Shown here: one piece after another, positions 7,233 through 13,760 of the stretch
Layout of the letters: the number at the start of each line of letters is the position of its first letter
How positions within the stretch are numbered: the stretch's first letter is position 1
Source of the DNA: Vulcanimicrobiota bacterium
GTDB lineage: Bacteria > Eremiobacterota > Eremiobacteria > Baltobacterales > Baltobacteraceae
DNA length: 15,343 nucleotides
Assembly: GCA_028287545.1 (NCBI GenBank)
Contig: JAQBPL010000312.1
Span: 1 to 15,343 of the forward strand
Reading direction: 5' to 3'
Position numbers and translations under genes: made by a program
The notes under the pieces: model-generated
Databases searched by the model: none
The model's input: only the letters and a program-made list of their open reading frames with translations
Told to the model about the DNA's origin: nothing

Positions 7233-8546
7233 CTACCTCGGGAGTTGTGCGGGGATGGAAGTCGCGGTCGCCGGCGTCGCTTCGAAATCGACCCGGAACG
7301 TGCGGTCGTCGAGCACGACGCGAGACTCGAGGGGCGCGGACTCGGCGACGATCTCGCCGCGGCGAATCACAAAGAGGCGGTTAGCGCGCAGGCGAAGCGC
7401 CTCGATCGGGTCGGACGCCTGCAGGACGACCAGATCGGCGTGTTTGCCGACCTCGATGCCGTAGTCGCCCAACCCCATCGTGCGCGCGCCGCTCTGGGTC
7501 ACCGCGGCGAATGCTGCGTGCATCTCGTCGCGGCCGGTCAACTGACCGACGTGCAATCCCATGTGCGCGACCTCGAGCATGTCGTGGCTTCCCAGGCTGT
7601 ACCAGGGATCCATCACGCAGTCGTGTCCGAACGAGACGTTCACGCCGGCCGCCAGCAGCTCGCGCACGCGCGTCATGCCGCGCCGCTTCGGATAGGTGTC
7701 GTGCCGGCCTTGCAGCGTGATGTTGATGAGCGGGTTCGCGACGGCGTTCAGCCGCGCTTCGCTCATCAGCGGAAGCAGCTTGCTGACGTAGTAGTTGTCC
7801 ATGCCGTGCATCGACGTCAGGTGCGAACCGGTGACGCGGCCCTCGAGGCCCAGACGTATCGTCTCCGCTGCCAGGGTCTCGACGTGGCGCGAGAGCGGGT
7901 CGTCGCTCTCGTCGCAGTGCATGTCGACCATGAGGCTGCGCTCCGCGGCGATCTCGCAGAGTTCGCGGACCGAGGCCGCGCCGTCGGCCATCGTGCGCTC
8001 GAAATGCGGGATTCCGCCGACGACGTCGACGCCGCGGTCCAGTGCGCGCAGCAGGTTCGCACGGGCGCTCGGGCTGCGCAGGAATCCGTCTTGCGGAAAC
8101 GCGACGAGCTGCAGGTCGATGTAAGGCGCCATCGTCCGGCGCACGTCGAGCAGCGCGTCGACGGCGACGAGCCGGTCGTCGCAGACGTCGACGTGGCTGC
8201 GGATCGCCAAGCTGCCGCGCGCGATCGCCCAGCGGCACAGCTCCAGGGCCCGCTCGCGGACCTCTTCGATCGTGAGCCGCGGCTTCTGCTCGCCCCAGAT
8301 CGCGATCCCTTCGAGCAGGGTGCCCGACTCGTTGTGCCGCGGCCGGCCGACGCTCAGCGCCGTGTCCAGGTGGAAGTGGCTGTCGACGAACGGCGGCGTG
8401 ACGAGCCGTCCCCTCGCGTCGATCTCGCGCCGTCCCGGCACGGCGAGCAGCGGCGTGATCTCGACGATGCGTCCGTCGCGCACGCCGATATCGACGCCGC
8501 TGCGGCCGTCGGGAAGCGTGGCGCCGCGGACGATCAGGTCGAGCAT
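7233..8546 (-). CDS. Cytosine-deaminase-like metal-dependent amidohydrolase
   Basis: The 437-residue protein aligns with E. coli cytosine deaminase CodA along its length, at a constant offset of four around the active site. His57 and His59 (HFHLD), Gln152, His210, Glu213 (HCDE), His242, Asp309 and Trp315 match CodA His61, His63, Gln156, His214, Glu217, His246, Asp313 and Trp319. The metal site and catalytic acid are therefore intact. The exception is Cys310, where CodA has Asp314, a residue next to the pyrimidine that affects substrate preference. The reaction is thus likely hydrolytic deamination or amidine/amide hydrolysis of a cytosine-like ring, but not necessarily cytosine. The ATG at 8546 follows GAGGG by seven bases, and the gene begins 10 bases after the permease stop. 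I give no symbol because the specificity looks changed. Isoguanine or creatinine deaminase-like roles are alternatives. Confidence 0.9.
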   Translation of the reverse strand: MLDLIVRGATLPDGRSGVDIGVRDGRIVEITPLLAVPGRREIDARGRLVTPPFVDSHFHLDTALSVGRPRHNESGTLLEGIAIWGEQKPRLTIEEVRERALELCRWAIARGSLAIRSHVDVCDDRLVAVDALLDVRRTMAPYIDLQLVAFPQDGFLRSPSARANLLRALDRGVDVVGGIPHFERTMADGAASVRELCEIAAERSLMVDMHCDESDDPLSRHVETLAAETIRLGLEGRVTGSHLTSMHGMDNYYVSKLLPLMSEARLNAVANPLINITLQGRHDTYPKRRGMTRVRELLAAGVNVSFGHDCVMDPWYSLGSHDMLEVAHMGLHVGQLTGRDEMHAAFAAVTQSGARTMGLGDYGIEVGKHADLVVLQASDPIEALRLRANRLFVIRRGEIVAESAPLESRVVLDDRTFRVDFEATPATATSIPAQLPR

Positions 8547-8556
8547 CGAGGTTCCC

Positions 8557-9312
8557 TCACGAGGCGGGCGACTGATAGCGCAGCAGCCGGCGTTCGACGA
8601 CGCCGACCAGGTTGAAGAACACGATCGCGAGCAGCGCCGAGACGATCACCGCCGCGTACAGCCGTTCCGCATGATAGTTGAAGGTCGACTCGATGATCAG
8701 CGCGCCCAGGCCCTTGTTGCTGCCGATCCATTCACCGACGATCGCGCCGACCACGCTGCCCTGGGCCGCGATGCGAAGCGCGGAGAACAAGAACGGCATC
8801 GAGCGCGGGAGCCGCAGGTCGCGGAAGATCTCGAGCTTGCTCGCGGAGAGGACCCGCATCAGCTCCAGTTCGTTCTCCGTGGGCGACTCGAGGCCGCGAA
8901 TCATGTTCACGAGCGTCGGGAAGAAGCAGATGACGGCCGCGACGATGATCTTCGGCACGAACCCCAGGCCGAAGATGAGGACGATGACCGGCGCGAGCGC
9001 GAGGATCGGAATCGTGTTGAAGAACAGCACGACCGGGAAGTAGGTCTGCTTCAGCAGACGGCTCGAGACGAAGATCATCGCGATCGCGACCGCGACGACG
9101 TTGCCGAGCAAAAAGCCGGTGATGCTCTCGAGCATGGTCGGAACGGTGTTGCTCGCGATCAGCGGAAATTCGCGGACCAGGTCGAGCACGACGGCAACCG
9201 GCGTCGGAATGATGAATCTCGGAACGCCGAGCGCTGGGACGAGGAACTGCCAAAGCAGCAGAATCGTCGCCGCGCCCAGGATCGGGAGCGACGGTTCGAG
9301 GCGCGATCGCAT
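8557..9312 (-). CDS. ABC transporter permease, nitrate/taurine/pyrimidine-type importer
   Basis: This 251-residue integral membrane protein is of the BPD_transp_1 type used by SsuC/TauC/ThiX-like importers. I see about six hydrophobic segments, near 10-30, 62-83, 93-116, 119-138, 182-205 and 218-240. The cytoplasmic coupling loop that docks on the ATPase lies about 150-171 and ends in FRDLRLPRSMP, with Ser156-Ala-Ser where the EAA motif often has glycine. The ATG at 9312 lies five bases after the ATPase stop; the frame remains open upstream, but those residues are Arg-rich shadow sequence of the ATPase gene. One permease gene suggests a homodimeric channel. It works with the flanking ATPase and binding protein. 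Confidence 0.92.
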   Translation of the reverse strand: MRSRLEPSLPILGAATILLLWQFLVPALGVPRFIIPTPVAVVLDLVREFPLIASNTVPTMLESITGFLLGNVVAVAIAMIFVSSRLLKQTYFPVVLFFNTIPILALAPVIVLIFGLGFVPKIIVAAVICFFPTLVNMIRGLESPTENELELMRVLSASKLEIFRDLRLPRSMPFLFSALRIAAQGSVVGAIVGEWIGSNKGLGALIIESTFNYHAERLYAAVIVSALLAIVFFNLVGVVERRLLRYQSPAS

Positions 9313-9317
9313 CGCGG

Positions 9318-10106
9318 TCAGCAGCTCTCCAAGAGGGCGCGGACGTGCGCCATCGCCTCGACGGCCGCCGGAGTTTCGCGCGTAGAGCGCCCGTTCATAC
9401 CCTTGACGGCGCGCAGGTCCACGAGCTCGCGCACGCGCCCCGGATTCGCGGCCAGCACGAGAACGCGTTGGCCCAGATAGACCGACTCCATGATCGAGTG
9501 GGTGACGAAAAGAATCGTCGTGCCGGTGCGCTCCCAGAGCGCGAGCAGTTCGTCGTTCAGGCGATCGCGCGTGATCTCGTCGAGCGCCCCGAACGGCTCG
9601 TCCATCAGCAGGATGCGCGGCCGAGCGAGCAGTGCGCGCGCGATCGCGACGCGTTGCCGCTGTCCACCGGAGAGCTGGCTGGGATAGCGCGCGTCGAGCC
9701 CTGCGAGCCCCATCAGGTCGAGCAGTGCGTCGACCTCCGCCGCGCGCGCGCGTGCCGCGCTGCGCGGGCCGACCTCCAGCGGTAACGCGATGTTCTCGCG
9801 CACCGTGCGCCACGGCAGCAGCGTCGCATCCTGGAAGACGAATGCGACGTCGCGGCGTTCGCGCACGACTGCCGGTGTCGCTCCGAGAACCTGCAACGTT
9901 CCCGAAAGCGGTGGGACGAGGTCGGCGAGGACGCGCAGCAGCGTCGACTTCCCGCAGCCCGAGGGGCCGACGATCGTGAGGAACTCGCCCGAGGCGACCT
10001 CGAGATCGAGGTTCTCGAGGACGCGCAGCGTTCGGCCGCGCACGCGATACCCGACGTCAAGCCGGCGCGCGACGATCGCCGGCGCCGTAGTGGTCTCGAC
10101 CGTCAT
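9318..10106 (-). CDS. ABC transporter ATP-binding protein, nitrate/taurine/pyrimidine-type importer
   Basis: The 262-residue ATPase powers the importer formed with the flanking permease and binding protein. All nucleotide-binding motifs are present: Walker A GPSGCGKST (47-55), Q-loop Gln92 in FQDATLLPW, signature LSGGQRQRVAIARAL (145-159), Walker B ILLMDEPFGALD (165-176) and H-loop His203 in VTHSIMES. The FQDxxLLPW form and short C-terminal tail are typical of the SsuB/TauB/ThiZ group. The ATG at 10106 lies three bases after the TGA of the binding-protein gene, so translation is probably coupled. No strong ribosome-binding site is visible. No extra regulatory domain is present. Confidence 0.94.
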   Translation of the reverse strand: MTVETTTAPAIVARRLDVGYRVRGRTLRVLENLDLEVASGEFLTIVGPSGCGKSTLLRVLADLVPPLSGTLQVLGATPAVVRERRDVAFVFQDATLLPWRTVRENIALPLEVGPRSAARARAAEVDALLDLMGLAGLDARYPSQLSGGQRQRVAIARALLARPRILLMDEPFGALDEITRDRLNDELLALWERTGTTILFVTHSIMESVYLGQRVLVLAANPGRVRELVDLRAVKGMNGRSTRETPAAVEAMAHVRALLESC

Positions 10107-10109
10107 CCG

Positions 10110-11195
10110 TCAGCCGAACTTGGGCCGGTCGGCGGCGGTCATCTCGAGGATCTTCGTCGTCGCCGCCTCGTCGGGTTTCGGCGCGCCGTCCTTGAACTGG
10201 CCCGCCGCGTCGAAGACCGCGAGCTGCTCGACGATGCTCTCGCGGCGGAACGTCCCCCAGCCGTCCTGTGCGGTGTGCCGGTCGAAGCTCAGACCGAGCA
10301 CGGTCTCGATGGCGCGTTTCTCGACCGCGAGGTCGAGTTGCGGATAAGCGGCGACCATCATCGCTACGGCGTCTTGGGGATGCTCGTAGGTCCAGCCCCA
10401 GCCCTTCGCAACGGCGCGGATGAAGTGCGCCAGGATCTCGGGATGATGTTCGATCGCGTCGTCGGTAGCGAAGTATGCGTCGCCGTACGACGGCAGCCCC
10501 GTCTTCGCCATCGGCAGCTCGATACGGTCCGAGCCGAGTACCGCCAGCGCGTGCGCGTTGGTAACCCAGGCGCTGATCGCGTCGACTCGATTGGTGATGA
10601 GCGGCGTCAAGTCGCTCCCCACGTCGGTGATGCTGAGCGCGGACGGGTCGATCTTGTTCTTTGCCAGCACCGCTTCGAGAATGTAGCGCCCCGTCGGCTG
10701 AATCCCGATCCGCTTCCCGGCCATCTCGGCGACGCTGCGAACCGGCGACCGCGGAAGGGAGAAGAAGGCGAACGGCGCGGTGCGATAGCCCACGGCAATC
10801 AGTTTGATCGGGACGCCGGAACTGCGCGCGAGCAGAATCTGCGCCGCCTCGGAGAACTGGCCCAGCTGCGCCTGCCCCGCGATCACCGGCGATGCGGTCG
10901 CGGAGCTCGGTCCGCCCGGCACGAGAACGACGTCCAATCCTTCCGCGGCGAAGAAGCCTTTGCGAAGCGCGACGACGTCGCCGATCTGCCCGTTGCTCAT
11001 TATCCAGTCGTACTGAACGACGACCTTCGGACGCCCAGCGTTCCGGCGCGGCAGCACGAGTGCGAGTCCGCTGCCGGCGGCGGCGAGCGCCGCTGCGCCC
11101 AAACCGATGATGCGCCCGCGGCTCAGCCGGCTCGCCGCGCCGGTACCGGCAGTTGCATGACGAACGTCGTCGTCGACGTAGCTGTCGCGAGGCAT
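10110..11195 (-). CDS. THI5/NMT1-like periplasmic substrate-binding protein
   Basis: This 361-residue protein should capture the substrate outside the inner membrane and deliver it to the permease. After a long N-terminus comes one hydrophobic segment (about 29-48), then a type II binding-protein fold of the SsuA/THI5/NMT1 group. Recognisable parts are QYDWIMSNGQIG (61-72), ALRKGFFAAEGLDV (76-89), AGKRIGIQPTG (159-169) and ADYS-free downstream helices. The Asp-Trp pair (63-64) resembles the start of pyrimidine-precursor binders such as ThiY, which supports but does not prove a pyrimidine-like ligand. The protein has no cysteine, so it is not a lipoprotein, and no clear AxA cleavage site follows the hydrophobic segment. 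The ATG at 11195 is the first plausible start; its ribosome-binding site is weak. The open frame upstream crosses a terminator and a tRNA and is not real. It is the first operon gene. Confidence 0.88.
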   Translation of the reverse strand: MPRDSYVDDDVRHATAGTGAASRLSRGRIIGLGAAALAAAGSGLALVLPRRNAGRPKVVVQYDWIMSNGQIGDVVALRKGFFAAEGLDVVLVPGGPSSATASPVIAGQAQLGQFSEAAQILLARSSGVPIKLIAVGYRTAPFAFFSLPRSPVRSVAEMAGKRIGIQPTGRYILEAVLAKNKIDPSALSITDVGSDLTPLITNRVDAISAWVTNAHALAVLGSDRIELPMAKTGLPSYGDAYFATDDAIEHHPEILAHFIRAVAKGWGWTYEHPQDAVAMMVAAYPQLDLAVEKRAIETVLGLSFDRHTAQDGWGTFRRESIVEQLAVFDAAGQFKDGAPKPDEAATTKILEMTAADRPKFG

Positions 11196-11311
11196 GCGCT
11201 GATCATTCGTTCGATTGCCTGCGCTCCCGCGAGCATCCGGGCCAATCAAACGCCGACCCGGTTCCGCATTTGCACAACGGCGAAGCGATCTTCGGTTCGA
11301 CGCGAAGCGCA

Positions 11312-11333
11312 TTGCACGTCGATCGTTTTGCAA
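11312..11333. promoter_or_regulatory. Near-palindrome upstream of the operon, candidate operator
   Basis: Twenty-two bases with a symmetric centre at 11322.5: outer arms TTGCA (11312-11316) and TGCAA (11329-11333) match perfectly, as does the central CGATCG (11320-11325), giving 8 of 11 matched pairs. It lies 116 bases before the binding-protein start, inside the 181-base gap (11196-11376) between that gene and the tRNA terminator, where the operon promoter must be. I see no convincing -35/-10 pair and no local regulator gene. A match this good can arise by chance in such a stretch, so confidence is low. Confidence 0.3.
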
Positions 11334-11376
11334 GACGACGAGAGCGCACGCGTGCACGATGCGTACGCGACAAACG

Positions 11377-11401
11377 AAAAGGCCCGCATCGTGTGCGGGC
11401 C
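11377..11401 (-). terminator. Intrinsic terminator after tRNA-Pro
   Basis: On the minus strand an eight-pair GC-rich stem (GGCCCGCA with TGCGGGCC, 11401-11394 and 11388-11381) closes a five-base loop and is followed directly by TTTT (11380-11377) and further Ts. It starts 11 bases after the tRNA CCA end. This is a standard Rho-independent terminator for the tRNA transcript, and it separates the tRNA from the operon on the same strand. Confidence 0.9.
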
Positions 11402-11412
11402 CCTTCATCGAA

Positions 11413-11489
11413 TGGTCGGGCAGACAGGATTTGAACCTGCGACCCCTAGTCCCCCAGACTAGTGCGCTACCAAGCTGCGCCACTGCCCG
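11413..11489 (-). tRNA. tRNA-Pro (anticodon GGG), CCA encoded
   Basis: A complete 77-base tRNA cloverleaf reads on the minus strand. The acceptor arms CGGGCAG (11489-11483) and CTGCCCG (11423-11417) pair fully, with A as discriminator and an encoded CCA (11415-11413). The D-arm is GCGC-AGCTTGGTA-GCGC. The anticodon stem CTAGT/ACTAG encloses the loop CTGGGGG, giving anticodon GGG at 11455-11453. The T-arm is GCAGG-TTCAAAT-CCTGT. It reads CCC and CCU proline codons. It has its own terminator downstream. Confidence 0.96.
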
Positions 11490-11508
11490 ACGTTTTGGTC
11501 GACGGAAG

Positions 11509-11514
11509 GTAATA
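11509..11514 (-). promoter_or_regulatory. Possible -10 box of the tRNA-Pro promoter
   Basis: TATTAC on the minus strand ends 19 bases before the first tRNA base, a reasonable -10 position for a short leader. No good -35 hexamer lies 16-18 bases further upstream, so this is a weak call. The box would overlap the leader of the divergent RNase H gene. Confidence 0.2.
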
Positions 11515-11525
11515 GGCGGTTCGAT

Positions 11526-11945
11526 GTGGTTCCCCTTCTCGACGTGAAAGCGACGCTCTACGCCGACGGTGGTTCCCGCGGCAATCCTGGTCCCGCCGCC
11601 TCGGGTGCGGTGCTCTACGACGACCGCGGCGAGGTGCTCGAGGAGATCGGCACCTTCCTCGGGGTCGCGACCAACAACGTCGCCGAATGGACCGCCCTGC
11701 TGGAAGGGCTCAAGGCCGCCCTGGCGCGCGGGGTCGACGAGATCGCGATCCGGATGGACAGCGAGCTGGTGGTCAAGCAGATCTCCGGCCAGTACCGGGT
11801 CAAGCATGCGGGCCTCATCCCGCTGCACGCCGAGGCCAAGAACCTGCTGCGGAAGTTCGCCAGCTACGACATCCGGCACGTCCCTCGCAAGGCGAACGCG
11901 GCGGCCGACGCCGTGGTGAACCAGGTCTTGGACGCGCGTGTCTGA
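11526..11945 (+). CDS. Ribonuclease H type I (RnhA-like)
   Basis: This 139-residue cytoplasmic enzyme should cut the RNA strand of RNA-DNA hybrids. Asp14 (YADGG), Glu54 (NVAEW), Asp78 (RMDSE) and Asp128 (AAADA) match the four metal-binding acids of E. coli RNase HI (10, 48, 70, 134). His118 in RHVPRKAN takes the place of catalytic His124, with the same ten-residue spacing to the last aspartate. It lacks the basic protrusion of E. coli RnhA and has the NPGPAA start and HVPR motif of the shorter RNase H-like group found in many bacteria, archaea and plants. The GTG at 11526 with AGGCGG a few bases upstream is taken as start; a GTG at 11544 is possible but has no ribosome-binding site. It reads divergently from the tRNA and leads a plus-strand group of three or four genes. 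Confidence 0.9.
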   Translation: MVPLLDVKATLYADGGSRGNPGPAASGAVLYDDRGEVLEEIGTFLGVATNNVAEWTALLEGLKAALARGVDEIAIRMDSELVVKQISGQYRVKHAGLIPLHAEAKNLLRKFASYDIRHVPRKANAAADAVVNQVLDARV

Positions 11946-11979
11946 CACTCCGGGCCTCCTAGACGGGTAGTAGGAAGGG

Positions 11980-12624
11980 ATGCGCCGTTTTTCCACATCG
12001 CTCTTCGTCGTGCTGATCGCGCTCGTCGGGCTTATCGTCGGGGTCAAACTGTTCTGGAACGCTGAGAGCCAGCGGTACCAAGCGGTCGATTCCGTGCGCC
12101 ACCAGCGATCGGAGATCCGGCTCAGCGAGGTCGTCACGCACGCGAAGGGACCGATCGCTCGCGAGCAGCTGCGGATGACCAACCTCGACGGCAAGTCGAC
12201 GGTCTACTACGAGGCCCAGAACCGCTCCGGGAGCCGGGTCGCCCGGTTCACGTACCCGATCAACGGCTACGACGTGACGTTCGCGTTCGACGTGCTCGTG
12301 CGTGACGGCATCTGGGAACTGCAGAACAAACCGCTGCGCGGCACGAACACCGACAACGTGTACACGATCTCGATCGCGCAGACGGCGGGCGACCGCAGCG
12401 GCTCGCACACGTTCACCTTCACCGACCCGCACTATCTGGCGAACGCGCGCGAGTACGCGATCCACCTGGACAAGAACAAGCCGGTTCCCGATTTGCTGAC
12501 GCTCAAATCGACCACGATCGCCGAGCCGCGGTACCAGAAGATCGTCGACGACTTCGGCACCTTCGGGCCGGTGGGATTCCGCAAGACCGTCGGCGCGGCG
12601 CGGGAGAAGCTATTACGATCGTAG
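11980..12624 (+). CDS. Membrane-anchored protein of unknown function
   Basis: I do not recognise a family for this 214-residue protein. It has a short basic N-terminus (MRR), one hydrophobic segment at about 7-25, and no cysteine, so it is probably an inner-membrane protein held by an uncleaved anchor with its body outside. The body is rich in Thr, Tyr and Asp and looks beta-rich (for example 76-105 and 124-150), and a charged C-terminal tail ends KLLRS. A strong ribosome-binding site AGGAAGGG abuts the ATG at 11980. It begins 34 bases after the RNase H stop and is followed at once by the polysaccharide deacetylase, so the three genes are probably co-transcribed. An envelope role near the deacetylase is plausible but not shown. 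Confidence 0.8.
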   Translation: MRRFSTSLFVVLIALVGLIVGVKLFWNAESQRYQAVDSVRHQRSEIRLSEVVTHAKGPIAREQLRMTNLDGKSTVYYEAQNRSGSRVARFTYPINGYDVTFAFDVLVRDGIWELQNKPLRGTNTDNVYTISIAQTAGDRSGSHTFTFTDPHYLANAREYAIHLDKNKPVPDLLTLKSTTIAEPRYQKIVDDFGTFGPVGFRKTVGAAREKLLRS

Positions 12625-12650
12625 GCGTACTGCGCTGGTATGCCGGCCTG

Positions 12651-13352
12651 ATGATTCTGGCGTTCGGCTTCTTCGCGCTGTACGAAATCGTCGAAGCACC
12701 GCGCAGTGGTGCGTTCGAGCCGGTCGTGACGCACGGCTCGGGCCGGGCTATCGCGCTGACGTTCGACGACGGCCCGACGCCCGGCGTCACCGATCGGCTC
12801 CTTGCGGTGCTCGAGCGCGAGCACGTGCCGGCGACATTCTTCGTGGTCGGGCGCGCGGCGCGGCGCGAGCCCGGCCTGCTGCGCCGCATGGCGGCCGACG
12901 GCGACGAGATCGAGAACCATTCCGACACGCACGCGCACCTCAACATGCTGCTGCCGGTCGCGCTCGACGGCGAACTCGACCGCGCCAACGCGGCGATCGC
13001 CGCCATCACGGGGCGGCCTGCGGCGTACCTGCGGCCGCCGTTCGGTGCGCGCAACGCCGCCGTGCTCGATGCGGCGCGCCGCCGCGGGATGCAGGTCGTG
13101 CTGTGGAGCGTCGCCGGCCCAGGGCCGCCGATCGGGTCGTTCACGCGCGAAGAAGATCGCCGTGCGTACGCCCAGGAACTTGCGGCGCGCGTGGACGACG
13201 GCGCGATCGTGCTGCTGCACGACGGGGATCGCGGTCGCGGCGACCCCGGCGAACTCGCGTTTCAGGCCGAGGCGGTTCCCTACCTGATCTCCGCGCTGCG
13301 TGCGCGCGGCGATCGCTTCGTCACGGTATCGCAACTGCTCGCAAGTCGATGA
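12651..13352 (+). CDS. Polysaccharide deacetylase, NodB domain
   Basis: This 233-residue membrane-anchored enzyme should remove acetyl groups from an N-acetylated surface glycan, such as peptidoglycan or a chitin-like polymer. NodB motifs appear in order: TFDDG (37-41, with Asp39 as base and Asp40 as metal ligand), HSDTH (90-94, both histidines as metal ligands), RPPFG (128-132), Trp152 in place of motif 4, and LLHDG (188-192) with His190. Motif 4 is unusual: the common acidic DxDxxDW stretch is replaced by LWSVAGPGPP. The start is uncertain. ATG at 12651 leaves only a short hydrophobic N-terminus and no ribosome-binding site. The frame is open upstream with more hydrophobic residues (VGVLRWYAGL), and a GGGAG lies five bases before an in-frame ATT at 12612, which would give a full anchor. 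Confidence 0.88.
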   Translation: MILAFGFFALYEIVEAPRSGAFEPVVTHGSGRAIALTFDDGPTPGVTDRLLAVLEREHVPATFFVVGRAARREPGLLRRMAADGDEIENHSDTHAHLNMLLPVALDGELDRANAAIAAITGRPAAYLRPPFGARNAAVLDAARRRGMQVVLWSVAGPGPPIGSFTREEDRRAYAQELAARVDDGAIVLLHDGDRGRGDPGELAFQAEAVPYLISALRARGDRFVTVSQLLASR

Positions 13353-13399
13353 CGTCGGACGAGCTGCAGGCAGAATACGACGGCATCGACGGCCTTTAG
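13349..13399 (+). CDS. Possible 16-residue ORF coupled to the deacetylase gene
   Basis: An ATG overlaps the deacetylase stop in an ATGA arrangement and opens a 16-codon, strongly acidic ORF (MTSDELQAEYDGIDGL). Its TAG (13397-13399) overlaps the TAA of the convergent DUF3465-like gene. It may be a real micropeptide, the stub of a gene cut off when the convergent gene arrived, or chance. I assign no function. Confidence 0.25.
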   Translation: MTSDELQAEYDGIDGL

Positions 13400-13692
13400 G
13401 CGTAGATGCGTCCGCCCAGCTCGATGAAGCCGCCCTCGTGGGTGCCCCACGGATCGTGATGCGTGAAGTGCACGATCGGCGGCCGGCCGCGGTCGTGGAC
13501 GAGCTCGCCTTTGACGGTGACCCGATCGCCCGGGCTCACCGGGACGCGCGGCCCGATCGAGACGTTGTCGATGACCCGAAACGTCTTGCCGTCGTCTCCC
13601 CGGCAATCGAACTGCTCGTGCACGAAGCGCGAGTGCTTCCCCTGAAAGAACGTGGGCGGCGCGAGCACCGTCCCGTTGAGCGTGATTTCCAT
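13396..13692 (-). CDS. DUF3465-like small protein
   Basis: The 98-residue protein resembles the DUF3465 family of small beta-rich proteins of unknown function. The features I recognise are a central RVPVSPGDRVTVKGEL (49-64), then VHFTHHDP (74-81) and HEGGFIELGGRIY (85-97). The HxTHHDP...HEGG pattern, with four histidines and an aspartate, looks able to bind metal or act catalytically, but I know of no assigned activity. Family members often carry a signal peptide; this one starts directly at the fold, so it is probably cytoplasmic. The ATG at 13692 has GGAGGGG just upstream, so truncation by a misplaced start is unlikely. It is read divergently from the large membrane protein gene, with 68 bases between the starts that must hold both promoters. 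It converges on the deacetylase group with overlapping stops. Confidence 0.75.
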   Translation of the reverse strand: MEITLNGTVLAPPTFFQGKHSRFVHEQFDCRGDDGKTFRVIDNVSIGPRVPVSPGDRVTVKGELVHDRGRPPIVHFTHHDPWGTHEGGFIELGGRIYA

Positions 13693-13760
13693 CGGCCCCT
13701 CCGCGCTTCCGTCACGCGCAGGAAGGCGCGCGGCAAGGGGGCGCCGTAGGGCGACCGAGC

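Noticed and set aside
5782..7464. Long plus-strand open frame of 560 codons opposite the oxidoreductase gene
   Set aside because: It is rich in Arg, Ala and His with no family signal, and lies antisense to a clear flavoprotein. High G+C makes such frames common.
10110..12194. Binding protein read as one 694-residue protein from 12194
   Set aside because: The extension crosses an intrinsic terminator, a complete tRNA gene and most of the RNase H gene; the family fold begins only after 11195.
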